DNA of 64,000 bases from Candidatus Izemoplasmatales bacterium (GCA_028698875.1 JAQVVR010000001.1:1-64000); one strand, 5' to 3'. Positions 52,357 through 61,652 are shown, counted from the stretch's first letter. Made by a program: numbers and translations. Notes: a model not told the origin generated them from the sequence alone.

Positions 52357-53730
52357 ATGAGCAAACTGAAAACAACAGAAGATTTATTTGCCTATTCTAA
52401 AACACTAAGTGTTATTCCTGCGGAAGATTTGGTAAATTTACTTTTGTCCTCAAAAATCCATGTTCCCTACTATATTCATCGCTTTGTATTGCGCGAAACA
52501 ATCTATCCAAAAGTATTTGCAAACGCTCTTTACCAAACCTATACGGATGAATTGAAGTATCGCTTGCGAGGATATAATGATTATTCGATTTATCTTTTGG
52601 ATAAGTTAATTTCTGATTTCAATCTTGATTTCGATGCAGCGAAATACAAAGAAATCTTCTTTGATGTTTTGTTTTTGAATGCTGAATTATATGGTATTAA
52701 AGACCATTTTTTTAACGAATTAGATAAGTTAAAATATAAATATCTTGTTGATTTTGAAACTATTAACTATCATAATTTTATGTCTATGTTTGGTAAAATA
52801 TTTTTTGAACCCTCTGGCTATCTTGATGGCGTAAAATTAACAATTTTGAAAGACGTTATGATTCATTCCAGTACTTTGGGAGACTTGCGTGGGTTAGGAG
52901 AAAAATACGGTGTAAAAGTCCCACGTCGAATCAACAAAACTCAGTTGGTTGATATTCTTGCAAAGCGTTTTCGTCTATCTGACGAAGAAGTAATTTTGCT
53001 TAATGCTAAGTCCGTTTTAGAGTTAGAGATTTATGCCAAAGAAAAAGGATTTAGTATTTCAATTGATTTAAAGAAGAGTGATATGGTTGAATACATCGTT
53101 TATTCTTTAGCTATGTACCATCAAGAAGTAACAAAAGATATGCATAATTATTCTGTTCCCTTGGCTGTTGACCTTGATTCTGTGAAAATTGAGGAAATCA
53201 AATTTGAATCTAATGATCAGGATATTCCTGTCATTCTAGATGAAAAACCCATCTTTGCCACGGCTGTTAAGGATTCAGAACCTATTATTCAAGAAGAAGA
53301 GGTTATCGAGCCTGAACCGATGCCGGAACCAGAACATATAGAACCAATAGTTGAACCAGTAGTTGAACCAATAGTTGAACCAATAGTTGAGCCGGTTGAA
53401 GATAAATCTGAACCTGTAGTAATTGACAAAACTCCAAAAGTTGAAGTTCAAACGCCAGTTGAGACAAAAACACAAATTCATGATACAGAATCCGTGTCTA
53501 ATCCGATTTCAACCGATAGCGGAAGGAATTTCTCCGAAGAAGAACGGGCACTACTTGATGAAAAAATTAATATCATTATCAAAAAATATCAACGGAAACG
53601 CCATCAAAAAACATTTTGGACTATTTTTTGGGTTTTGCTTGGAGTAGCTATTATCGGTTTCGTTGGTTATTCATATGTAATATACACCACAACGGGAAAT
53701 TTGCCATTTGGTATTGATGTTTTTTGGTAA
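52357..53730 (+). CDS. Unknown tail-anchored protein with SAP/Rho-N-like and EPIV-repeat regions
   Basis: A 457-residue protein I do not recognise. Residues 1-160 are helical and charged; around 165-250 two helix-extended-helix units (YGVKVPRRINKTQLVDILAK and YAKEKGFSISIDLKKSDMVE) resemble SAP or Rho-N nucleic-acid-binding motifs. Around 300-350 is a flexible Glu-Pro region with EPIVEPVVEP repeats. One membrane helix follows a basic patch near the end (WTIFWVLLGVAIIGFVGYSY), so most of it faces the cytosol. AAAAAGGGTGAG precedes ATG 52357. It lies between the ricA-like gene and mutS. Confidence 0.65.
   Translation: MSKLKTTEDLFAYSKTLSVIPAEDLVNLLLSSKIHVPYYIHRFVLRETIYPKVFANALYQTYTDELKYRLRGYNDYSIYLLDKLISDFNLDFDAAKYKEIFFDVLFLNAELYGIKDHFFNELDKLKYKYLVDFETINYHNFMSMFGKIFFEPSGYLDGVKLTILKDVMIHSSTLGDLRGLGEKYGVKVPRRINKTQLVDILAKRFRLSDEEVILLNAKSVLELEIYAKEKGFSISIDLKKSDMVEYIVYSLAMYHQEVTKDMHNYSVPLAVDLDSVKIEEIKFESNDQDIPVILDEKPIFATAVKDSEPIIQEEEVIEPEPMPEPEHIEPIVEPVVEPIVEPIVEPVEDKSEPVVIDKTPKVEVQTPVETKTQIHDTESVSNPISTDSGRNFSEEERALLDEKINIIIKKYQRKRHQKTFWTIFWVLLGVAIIGFVGYSYVIYTTTGNLPFGIDVFW
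53341..53388 (+). repeat. Coding tandem repeat, 12-base unit
   Basis: Four copies of GAACCAATAGTT (one with G for A), coding Glu-Pro-Ile/Val-Val. A degenerate unit follows. Slippage could change copy number in frame. Confidence 0.85.
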
Positions 53731-53760
53731 AAGCTTCCCCCACGATATAAGGTGATTGTT

Positions 53761-56355
53761 TTGGAAAAAAGTTCTGATCTAAACTACACCCCTATGATGC
53801 AACAATATCTTGAAATTAAAAAAGACTATAGCGATTTTATAGTCTTTTTTAGAATTGGTGATTTTTACGAAATGTTTTTTCAAGATGCTATTATTGGATC
53901 AAAGGAACTGGAAATCGTTCTGACCGGTAAGGATGCTGGTCAAAAAGAACGAGTTCCGATGTGCGGAATACCTTTTCATGCTGTAAATATCTACCTAGAG
54001 AAACTTGTCGAAAAGGGTTATAAGGTTGCAATAGTTGAACAAGTTGAAGACCCTGCACTAGCTAAAGGACTTGTCAAACGCGATGTCATAAAACTAATCA
54101 CCCCAGGGACAATTATTGAAGATGGTGCCATTGATGAAAAAACTAATAATTATATTGTTTCCGTTTCAGAGTCAAAAGAAAAATATCTGTTGGCATATTC
54201 TGATTTAACCACCGGACAAAACTGCATTGTATCTACGCCAAAAGATCCCGAACTACTATTTAACGAAATTCTTAATCTTAATTCTCGAGAAATTATTATT
54301 GGAACAAAGTTTAATCAAAAAGTCATTAACCATTATTTGCAAAATTATGCAATAACGGTATCAATCTCTGATCGTACCGATATACCTATTTTTTATCGAC
54401 ATTTGGTATCAGATATCTATGACAAAGAATCCCTTGAGGCTTTTGGTCGTCTAATCAATTACTTAATTCTGACTCAAAAGCAAGAACTATTGCACCTACA
54501 AAAAATCCAAATCTTTGAATCCACGTCATATTTGCGTATTGACAATAATTCCAAGAGAAACTTAGAATTGATTGAAACGTATCGTTTTGGCAGTCGCAAA
54601 GGAAGTTTGTTTTGGTTGCTTGATCAATGTAAGACTGCTATGGGCTCTCGCTACTTGAAACAAAATATTATGCGTCCTTTGGTCGATCAAGACAAAATAG
54701 AAAACCGATTTTCTTTGATTGAAGCTTTTAACGAAAACTTCCTGATTCGCGAGGAAATTAAGGAATTACTACAAGAGGTTTATGATTTAGAACGAATTAT
54801 TGGTCGTATATCTTTTGGTAACGCTAATGCCAAAGATCTAATTAACTTGTCCAAAACGTTAAAAGTGATGCCTAGTATTAAAACAAAACTGCTTTCATTG
54901 GATAATAAATATGCCACTCATTTAGTGGCCAATCTTGATTCATTAGAAGCCATCACAACTTTAATTACTCAAGCCATTGTCCCAAATCCCCCACTATCGA
55001 TTAAGGAAGGCGGAATCATCAATTCTGGCTACTCTTCTGATTTGGATCACATCAAATATGCTAGCGCCCATGGAAAGACTTGGCTAGGCGAGTTTGAAGC
55101 TAAGGAAAGAGAACGGACTGGAATAAAAAAACTACGGATTGGTTATAATCGAGTTTTTGGTTATTATATCGAAGTAACAAAGGGTCAAATGGAATTTGTC
55201 AAAGATGAATTTGGATATGAGCGCAAACAAACTTTATCTAATTCCGAACGCTATGTAACACCGGAATTACAGGAAAAACAAGCTATAATCCTCGGTTCGG
55301 AAGAAGATGCAATCCGCTTAGAATATGAAATATTTGTCGAGGTTCGTGATACTACAAAAACCCAAACCAAAGCGATGCAAGATATGGCGAAAGCAATCGC
55401 GGAAATCGATATGATTTTAGCGTTTGCCAAGGTTGCCTCTGATAACCGATATGTTCGTCCACAAATTATTACCCAACGAATAATCGATATCACTAATGGG
55501 CGCCATCCTGTTGTTGAGAAAGTTCTCGAAAATGAAAAGTATGTTGAAAACGATATTCACATGGGTGAAAGCACGAGTATTTTGTTAATTACCGGCCCAA
55601 ATATGTCAGGAAAATCTACATATATGCGCCAATTGGCCTTGACAATAATTATGATGCAAATGGGTTGTTTTGTTCCTTGTGAAACCGCTAAATTGCCGAT
55701 TTTCGACCAAATATTTACACGGATAGGCGCTAGCGACGATTTGGCTGGTGGAAAATCAACTTTCATGGTTGAGATGCTTGAAGTGAACTATGCTTTGCAA
55801 AATGCAACCGATGCTAGTTTAATTCTTTTTGATGAAATCGGTAGAGGAACTGCTACATATGATGGCATGGCTTTGGCCCAATCGATTATCGAATATTCTC
55901 ATCAAAAAATTAAATGTAAAATCCTGTTTTCTACTCATTATCATGAATTGACATACCTAGAAGATGAATTGAAATCACTTCATAATGTTCATGTGTTAGC
56001 TAAAGAAGAAAGAGGTAATATCGTTTTTTTACATAAAGTTATTGATGGCCCCACTGATCGTTCGTATGGCATTCACGTTGCAAAATTAGCTAATCTACCT
56101 TTGGCATTGATTAATCGCGCAAAAAATATATTATCAGAACTAGAAACAAATCATGGATATAATGTGATAAAACCTCAAGAAATGAACCTTTTCAATTTTG
56201 AGGATGTTTTAAAAAAAGATGAAGCATTGCCCGATGAATATGCGCCTTTAATCGAACAGTTAAAAGCCATTGATATTAACGAATTAACACCAATTAAAGC
56301 CATGAATATTTTGGCTGACGTTATTGAAGAAATTAGGAAAAAAACTGTTGACTAA
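53761..56355 (+). CDS. mutS: DNA mismatch repair protein MutS
   Basis: An 864-residue mismatch sensor. FFRIGDFYEMFF near residue 30 has the Phe-x-Glu mismatch wedge, GPNMSGKSTYMRQ is Walker A, LILFDEIGRGTATYDG Walker B. The start is taken as TTG 53761: AAGGTGAT at 53749-53756 has good spacing, while GTG 53752 lies inside it. Codons about 20-30 hold a terminator-like hairpin (53818-53850). mutL follows 57 bases later. Confidence 0.95.
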   Translation: MEKSSDLNYTPMMQQYLEIKKDYSDFIVFFRIGDFYEMFFQDAIIGSKELEIVLTGKDAGQKERVPMCGIPFHAVNIYLEKLVEKGYKVAIVEQVEDPALAKGLVKRDVIKLITPGTIIEDGAIDEKTNNYIVSVSESKEKYLLAYSDLTTGQNCIVSTPKDPELLFNEILNLNSREIIIGTKFNQKVINHYLQNYAITVSISDRTDIPIFYRHLVSDIYDKESLEAFGRLINYLILTQKQELLHLQKIQIFESTSYLRIDNNSKRNLELIETYRFGSRKGSLFWLLDQCKTAMGSRYLKQNIMRPLVDQDKIENRFSLIEAFNENFLIREEIKELLQEVYDLERIIGRISFGNANAKDLINLSKTLKVMPSIKTKLLSLDNKYATHLVANLDSLEAITTLITQAIVPNPPLSIKEGGIINSGYSSDLDHIKYASAHGKTWLGEFEAKERERTGIKKLRIGYNRVFGYYIEVTKGQMEFVKDEFGYERKQTLSNSERYVTPELQEKQAIILGSEEDAIRLEYEIFVEVRDTTKTQTKAMQDMAKAIAEIDMILAFAKVASDNRYVRPQIITQRIIDITNGRHPVVEKVLENEKYVENDIHMGESTSILLITGPNMSGKSTYMRQLALTIIMMQMGCFVPCETAKLPIFDQIFTRIGASDDLAGGKSTFMVEMLEVNYALQNATDASLILFDEIGRGTATYDGMALAQSIIEYSHQKIKCKILFSTHYHELTYLEDELKSLHNVHVLAKEERGNIVFLHKVIDGPTDRSYGIHVAKLANLPLALINRAKNILSELETNHGYNVIKPQEMNLFNFEDVLKKDEALPDEYAPLIEQLKAIDINELTPIKAMNILADVIEEIRKKTVD
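53818..53850 (+). terminator. Terminator-like hairpin inside the mutS coding start
   Basis: AAAAAAGACTATA (53818-53830) and TATAGTCTTTTTT (53838-53850) form a perfect 13-bp stem with a 7-base loop and a six-T end. It lies in mutS codons about 20-30. It has the form of an intrinsic terminator; ribosomes on mutS would prevent folding. Confidence 0.6.
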
Positions 56356-56374
56356 GTCCATTTAAAATGGACTT
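56354..56374 (+). terminator. Weak hairpin between mutS and mutL
   Basis: AAGTCCAT (56354-56361) and ATGGACTT (56367-56374) pair, with a poor T tail; partial termination or a processing site. Confidence 0.4.
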
Positions 56375-56412
56375 TGTTATTAAGTGAATCATTTTTTAAA
56401 GAAGGTGAAATT

Positions 56413-58158
56413 ATGGGTGTTATAATAAAACTCGATGAACATATCGCCAATATGATTGCTGCTGGTGAGGTAATTGAAAGACCTGCAAACGTGGTAAAAG
56501 AACTGACAGAAAATGCAATTGATGCCAACAGTTCTGTGATTGAAATAGATTTAAAAGAAGCTGGCATGGAGATGATTCGCATCACCGATAACGGCTGTGG
56601 CATGGATGAAGCTGACGCAAATAGCGCTTTTGAAAGACATGCCACTTCGAAAATAAAATCAGAATATGATCTATTTCGAATTCATTCTTTAGGATTCCGG
56701 GGTGAAGCATTACCTTCCATAGCGGCTATCGCAAAAATTGAATTGACAACATCCCTTGGAGATAATACCGGTTATAAAATCGCTTTTCAAGCGGGTAAGA
56801 AAATTAGTAGTGGTGTCGCTGCAGCTCGTAAGGGAACCGCAATAACAGTTACAAAGTTATTTTATAACACTCCTGCTCGACTTAAATATATGAAAGGTCC
56901 TAATTATGAGTTAGCAATCATTACTGAACTTGTCGATAAATTTGCTCTTGCGCATCCAGATGTTGCTTTTACGTTAATCAATAATGGGAAAGTTCTGTTT
57001 AAAACATCAGGCTCCGGTAATGTTTTAGAAGTGCTTGGGTCAATATATGGTTATAGTGTTGCCAAGCAAATGAAGTTGTTTAAAAATGATGGACGGGATT
57101 ATCAAATTAATGGTTATATTGCCAACCCACTCATTAATCGGAGCAGTAAAAATTGTATTACCTTAATTACCAATGGACGGGTAATCAAAAACCCAAAAAT
57201 AATCAGCACTGTTGTTGCCGCGTTTGACCAACGAATCCCTAAAGGTCGATATGCAATTACATTGATTAATATTACTTGTGATCCTTTATTGATTGATGTG
57301 AACATTCATCCCACCAAACAAGAAATAAAGTTTTCAGAAGAAGCCAAATTATCAAATGTATTAACAGCCGCCTTAAAAAAAACTATTGACCAATTTGCGA
57401 TGATTCAAGAGTCAGAAAATCTAGTCATCGGTCCATCAATAAATACTATTCAAGACCAACTTGATTTTTTGGGTGACAATTCACTTGAAAATATGAAAGC
57501 TGTAATTGACTATTCAGTATTTGAACAATCAACAGAAAAACATGAAATGACATTACCCCCCCTTGAAACATCAAATTTGATTCCCGATATGGAGTATATC
57601 GGTCAGTATGCTGGAACATATTTACTTTTTCAAAACACAGATGGTTTGTATCTTGTTGATCAGCATGCTGCAGCCGAACGAATTAGATATGAAAATTACA
57701 TTTTGCACATGAGTCATCCCCAAAAAACATATTATGATTTACTAATTCCATTCAATCTTGATTTTTCCAATCACGATGTAATTCTTATTAATGATCACAT
57801 GACGGAGATTTCTGCTTTCGGAATTATACTTTCCCCATCCGGAAATCAATCGTTTTTTATCAATAGTGTCCCCAGTTGGTTTCCCAAAGGATTGGAAGAA
57901 GCATATACTGAAGAAGTCATAAACCTCGTTTTAGAGTCATTAGATTTGAATGTTGCAACTGTTCGTGATGAACTGGCCAAACGATTAGCATGCAAACAAT
58001 CAATAAAAGCCAATCATTATGTAAATGATGGCGAAGTGCAAACGATAATGCACGATCTGCGTCAATGTAATAATCCCCATACTTGTCCCCATGGCAGACC
58101 AATTATCGTCAAAATTAGTTTGCGTGAAATTGAGAAAATGTTCAAAAGGGTGATGTGA
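56413..58158 (+). CDS. mutL: DNA mismatch repair protein MutL
   Basis: A 581-residue GHKL ATPase. AAGEVIERPANVVKELTENA, DNGCGMD and HATSKI, SLGFRGEAL are the ATP-binding motifs. The C-terminal part has DQHAAAERIRYE, the metal-binding motif of endonuclease-type MutL, plus CKQSIKA and CPHGRP. It nicks the strand marked by MutS, in the absence of MutH. AAGGTGA precedes ATG 56413. The stop overlaps the miaA start (TGATG). Confidence 0.95.
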   Translation: MGVIIKLDEHIANMIAAGEVIERPANVVKELTENAIDANSSVIEIDLKEAGMEMIRITDNGCGMDEADANSAFERHATSKIKSEYDLFRIHSLGFRGEALPSIAAIAKIELTTSLGDNTGYKIAFQAGKKISSGVAAARKGTAITVTKLFYNTPARLKYMKGPNYELAIITELVDKFALAHPDVAFTLINNGKVLFKTSGSGNVLEVLGSIYGYSVAKQMKLFKNDGRDYQINGYIANPLINRSSKNCITLITNGRVIKNPKIISTVVAAFDQRIPKGRYAITLINITCDPLLIDVNIHPTKQEIKFSEEAKLSNVLTAALKKTIDQFAMIQESENLVIGPSINTIQDQLDFLGDNSLENMKAVIDYSVFEQSTEKHEMTLPPLETSNLIPDMEYIGQYAGTYLLFQNTDGLYLVDQHAAAERIRYENYILHMSHPQKTYYDLLIPFNLDFSNHDVILINDHMTEISAFGIILSPSGNQSFFINSVPSWFPKGLEEAYTEEVINLVLESLDLNVATVRDELAKRLACKQSIKANHYVNDGEVQTIMHDLRQCNNPHTCPHGRPIIVKISLREIEKMFKRVM

Positions 58159-59063
58159 TGAAACCGATGATTGTAATTGTTGGTCCCACCGCCTCTGGTA
58201 AAACCACGCTATCAATTGCCTTAGCACAACATTATAATGCCGAAATCATCTCCGCTGATGCAATGCAATTTTATCGGCATTTAGATATTGGCACGGCAAA
58301 AATTATGCCATCAGAACAAAACGGAATTCCTCACCATTTGATCGATATTATTGATCCAAATGCTGAGTTCTCTGTTGCGGATTATCAACGCATTGTACGA
58401 GCGAAAATCGACGAATTGCGACAGCGTAATATCACACCTATTCTTGTCGGCGGTTCGGGTTTGTATATCAAGTCAGTTTTATATAATTATCGGTTCAATG
58501 GTAAAAAACGGGATCTAAAAACGACTTCTATGTTTGCTCACTTTACAAATGAAGAATTATATGCAAAACTAACTGTTATTGCCCCTTTAATTGCTAAAAA
58601 AACGCATCCAAATAATCGTAAGCAAGTTATAAGACTATTAGAATTAAGTTCTGATAATACTTCGTTTGATTCCTCAGAAGGACAACAAGTGTATGATCCT
58701 TGTTTTGTGATGATTGGTCTACAACCATCGCGTCCGATTCTGTATGAAAGAATCAATACAAGAATCGATAAGATGATTGAGGCTGGATTGATTGCTGAAG
58801 CGCGTCATCTTTATGATTCACAGATTTTTGGTCAAAGTATTATGGCCATAGGATACAAGGAATTGTATTCCTATTTTAAGGGCGACTGTCTTCTTGCTGA
58901 AGCAATTGATAAAATTAAACAAAATTCACGAAATTATGCCAAGCGACAAATGACTTGGTTTAAAAATCAATTCATTGTCGAGTGGTTTAATCCCGATTTT
59001 GATAACTTTGATAAGACTATTCAAGAAGTGATTTCCTATATTGATACAAAAAGTAACAAATAA
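58158..59063 (+). CDS. miaA: tRNA dimethylallyltransferase MiaA
   Basis: A 301-residue enzyme that isopentenylates A37 of tRNA, the substrate for MiaB. IVGPTASGKTTLSIALA is the P-loop, SADAMQFYRHLDIGTAK holds the general-base Asp, LVGGSGLYIK and KRQMTWFKNQ are further signatures. ATG 58158 overlaps the mutL stop, with AGGG seven bases before. A bidirectional terminator follows. Confidence 0.95.
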   Translation: MKPMIVIVGPTASGKTTLSIALAQHYNAEIISADAMQFYRHLDIGTAKIMPSEQNGIPHHLIDIIDPNAEFSVADYQRIVRAKIDELRQRNITPILVGGSGLYIKSVLYNYRFNGKKRDLKTTSMFAHFTNEELYAKLTVIAPLIAKKTHPNNRKQVIRLLELSSDNTSFDSSEGQQVYDPCFVMIGLQPSRPILYERINTRIDKMIEAGLIAEARHLYDSQIFGQSIMAIGYKELYSYFKGDCLLAEAIDKIKQNSRNYAKRQMTWFKNQFIVEWFNPDFDNFDKTIQEVISYIDTKSNK

Positions 59064-59064
59064 A

Positions 59065-59093
59065 AAAATGTTGTCCATCAAGGGCAACATTTT
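59065..59093. terminator. Bidirectional terminator between miaA and the rhodanese-like gene
   Basis: AAAATGTTGTCC (59065-59076) pairs with GGGCAACATTTT (59082-59093), one wobble; A and T runs on both sides. Confidence 0.8.
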
Positions 59094-59096
59094 ATA

Positions 59097-59498
59097 TTAA
59101 AACTCTTTAACGCTAAATTGCCACTTTTCCAAACCACCAGCTAATACATAGACGGGATGGAACCCTTTACGAACCAATTTCCGACTGACTGCTTTCAACA
59201 TTTTTGATTGCGTTTTATCATAAAGGAAAATTGGTTGGTCAACTCGTAGTCGGAAAATATTCTGATAAATTGTTTTTTTAGGAAAATTGCGACTTCCATT
59301 GATTCGTTTTATAGCAAACTCGGCTTCTGAGCGAATGTCAATCAATTGACCTTTCCGCATATTTAGACGAAAATCTTCGGCATTTAGAACAATGATTTTG
59401 GTATAATCATGATTTTTTCGGGTAGCAAGCACAATTCCCAATCCCAATCCTAATGCGATAGGGAGGATCCAAGACCAAATCGAAGTTTCTAAAAACAT
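59097..59498 (-). CDS. Membrane-anchored rhodanese-like protein without catalytic Cys
   Basis: A 133-residue protein: a membrane helix (IWSWILPIALGLGLGIVLA, residues 8-26) and a rhodanese domain (VLNAEDFRLNMRKGQLIDIR, then SEAEF and VLAGGLEKW). The active loop that normally reads LYCxxGxRS reads LYDKTQSKML, so Asp replaces the nucleophilic Cys. It cannot transfer sulfur in the usual way and may bind partners instead. GGAAGTGAC precedes ATG 59498; longer starts lie before or in its promoter. It is divergent from efp. Confidence 0.8.
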   Translation of the reverse strand: MFLETSIWSWILPIALGLGLGIVLATRKNHDYTKIIVLNAEDFRLNMRKGQLIDIRSEAEFAIKRINGSRNFPKKTIYQNIFRLRVDQPIFLYDKTQSKMLKAVSRKLVRKGFHPVYVLAGGLEKWQFSVKEF

Positions 59499-59529
59499 AA
59501 TGTCACTTCCCAAATAATACTTATACATA

Positions 59530-59558
59530 ATTATAGTAGTTATTATTTTTATTGTCAA
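59530..59558 (-). promoter_or_regulatory. Consensus promoter of the rhodanese-like gene
   Basis: Minus strand: TTGACA (59553-59558), 17 bases, TATAAT (59530-59535). Its -35 occupies the same bases as the efp -35 on the other strand. Confidence 0.85.
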
Positions 59559-59580
59559 TAAGTGTTTTTTGTAATATAAT
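59552..59580 (+). promoter_or_regulatory. Promoter of efp
   Basis: TTGTCA at 59552-59557, 17 bases, TATAAT at 59575-59580. Overlaps the divergent -35 of the rhodanese-like gene. Confidence 0.85.
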
Positions 59581-59638
59581 ACTCTTGTCAATCAATTTTG
59601 AAGACATCAACATCAGAAATTGTTAGGAGCGATTATTA

Positions 59639-60199
59639 GTGATTAATACGAACGAAATTAGAAATGGAATGACCATTGAATTTGAAGGCAATATTTATGT
59701 AGTATTGGAGTTTCAGCATATGAAAACCGCAAAAGCGGGAGCTATCATGCAAACCAAGCTTCGTAACCTTCGAACCGGAACCATAATTTACAAAAATTTT
59801 AATGGTGGTATCAGCATTGATACCGCTACCGTTGAAAAAGCTCAATATCAATACTTGTATGCCAACGGGGACATGCATGTTTTTATGAATAATGACTCAT
59901 ATGAACAAATCGAGCTTGATAAAAGCCGATTGGAGTATGAATTAAACTTTTTGACAGAGGGTATGGTTGTCAATGTCATGAGTTACAACGAAGAAATACT
60001 TGGTCTCGAATTGCCTGACAAAGTCATTTTAGAAATCGTTGAAACAGCTGGCGCCGCTAGAGGTAATACTGCTTCCAACGCCACAAAAGAAGCTTTAACC
60101 AACACTGGTTATCGCCTTTTAGTTCCCCTCTTTATTGAAAATGGCGAAAAAATCGTGGTTTCAACCGCCACTGGCAAATATGATTCACGATCGAAATAG
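59639..60199 (+). CDS. efp: Translation elongation factor P
   Basis: A 186-residue three-domain factor that relieves ribosomes stalled at prolines. It starts at GTG 59639, nine bases after AGGAG. The tip of domain I reads HMKTAKAGAIM; Lys32 matches the modified Lys of Bacillus EF-P, but the usual Pro-Gly-Lys-Gly around it is Thr-Ala-Lys-Ala. TKLRNLRTG and the domain III end GYRLLVPLFIENGEKI are normal. It is 26 bases before the next gene. Confidence 0.95.
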   Translation: MINTNEIRNGMTIEFEGNIYVVLEFQHMKTAKAGAIMQTKLRNLRTGTIIYKNFNGGISIDTATVEKAQYQYLYANGDMHVFMNNDSYEQIELDKSRLEYELNFLTEGMVVNVMSYNEEILGLELPDKVILEIVETAGAARGNTASNATKEALTNTGYRLLVPLFIENGEKIVVSTATGKYDSRSK

Positions 60200-60225
60200 A
60201 TTGACATTACGAGGAGTGATGGCAT

Positions 60226-61617
60226 TTGGACAGTAGTCTTATACGACCTAGTTTTGGTGCGATTGAAATAAATCCATTTATAGTGCTTTTGATGATTATC
60301 TTGTTATTTGTATCGGCATTTTTTTCTATGTCAGAGATGGCATACGCAGCCGTAGGTAAAGTCAGATTAAAAACTTTACTTGAACAGGATGCTCCGGGAT
60401 CAAAGAAAGCCTATTGGATTGCGGAAAATTTCGACCGCACCCTGACAACGCTTTTGGTCGGCAATAATTTAGCTAATATCGCATTAACTACGGTTAGTGT
60501 GGTTCTTTTTAATGGCATATTCGCAGGAATCACAAATATGGAAACAATAGTATCTGTCCTCAACACTGTGATTATGACGATAATTATCTTGACATTCGGA
60601 GAAATATTCCCAAAAAGTATTGCCAAGAACAATCCAGAGAAAGTAGCTTTGAAAATTAGTGGATTCTTATATTTTTTGATCAAAATTATGACCCCACTCA
60701 CCTTTTTGTTTCGCAAACTGAATCAACATGTTATCAATCGTTCTGAAAACGACCAAAAACTAACCGTCACTGAAGATGAATTAGAAACAATCATTGACAC
60801 GATGGAAGAAGAAGGTTCGATTGATGAAGAAGAAGCCGAAATGCTTCAGCGGGTTTTAGATTTGCCAGAAATCACGGTTGAGGAAATCATGACCCCACGC
60901 GTTGATATGGTGGCTATTGATGTCTCAAAAGACGTTAACGAGATCACGGAATTGTTTTTTAAACATAAATTTTCGCGGATTCCCGTCTATGAAGATACAT
61001 CGGACAATATTATTGGTATTCTTTATGAGCGTGATTTTTTTACTAAATTAATTAAAGGGCACCATGTAAATGTCAAAAAAATATTAAAAAAACCATTGTT
61101 TATTCCCGCTACTACAAAAGTCGATGCATTAATTGAATTACTCCAATTGGAAAACAGTCACATTGCCGTTGTTGTCGATGAATACGGTGGTGTTGATGGC
61201 ATTGTCACTATGGAGGATGCTCTCGAAGAATTAGTGGGAGAAATTTATGATGAACATGATGAGATTGAACAAAGCATCGTCAAACGAAGCGATAAACAGT
61301 ATGTCATTGATGCTGATGTTGATTTAAAAATTTTATTTGAAGAATTACATTTAGGAACGCCTCCCGAGAGTGATTCAACTTCTGTAGGAGGATGGTTGTT
61401 TGAAATGTTCCAAGACATTCCTGAAGTTGGCGAAAAAATCGAATACGTAATCGCCATAAATCAGTCATATAATGAACTAAGCGAATTGGAAAGCGAAGAT
61501 ACGGTTCATTTATCTTTCGAAGTTTTAAAGGTTAACAAACGACGAATTAAATCCGTATTATTGACCATAATCGCTGTCGATGACAGTGAGCCATCGCAAC
61601 ATCAGCCGCAACAATAG
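60226..61617 (+). CDS. CNNM/CorC-type (HlyC-like) membrane protein with CBS pair
   Basis: A 463-residue protein of the hemolysin C/CNNM family. A DUF21 membrane domain with three to four helices covers about 15-150 (SAFFSMSEMAYAAV, TLLVGNNLANIALT, FGEIFPKSIAK); a CBS pair follows (EIMTPRVDMVAIDVS, AVVVDEYGGVDGIVTMEDA), then a CorC C-terminal domain. The family acts in Mg2+ efflux or sensing. GAGGAGTG precedes the TTG start at 60226; the ATG nearby is out of frame. Confidence 0.9.
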   Translation: MDSSLIRPSFGAIEINPFIVLLMIILLFVSAFFSMSEMAYAAVGKVRLKTLLEQDAPGSKKAYWIAENFDRTLTTLLVGNNLANIALTTVSVVLFNGIFAGITNMETIVSVLNTVIMTIIILTFGEIFPKSIAKNNPEKVALKISGFLYFLIKIMTPLTFLFRKLNQHVINRSENDQKLTVTEDELETIIDTMEEEGSIDEEEAEMLQRVLDLPEITVEEIMTPRVDMVAIDVSKDVNEITELFFKHKFSRIPVYEDTSDNIIGILYERDFFTKLIKGHHVNVKKILKKPLFIPATTKVDALIELLQLENSHIAVVVDEYGGVDGIVTMEDALEELVGEIYDEHDEIEQSIVKRSDKQYVIDADVDLKILFEELHLGTPPESDSTSVGGWLFEMFQDIPEVGEKIEYVIAINQSYNELSELESEDTVHLSFEVLKVNKRRIKSVLLTIIAVDDSEPSQHQPQQ

Positions 61618-61625
61618 TCAAAAGT

Positions 61626-61652
61626 GGGGATAGCGATTTATCTCTGCTTTTT
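61626..61652 (+). terminator. Weak terminator behind the CNNM-like gene
   Basis: GGGATA pairs with TATCTC (one wobble) and a run of seven T follows; the stem is short. Confidence 0.45.

Noticed and set aside
53341-53400. Short tandem repeats as a CRISPR array
   Set aside because: The units are contiguous 12-base codon repeats in frame (Glu-Pro-Ile-Val) without spacers.
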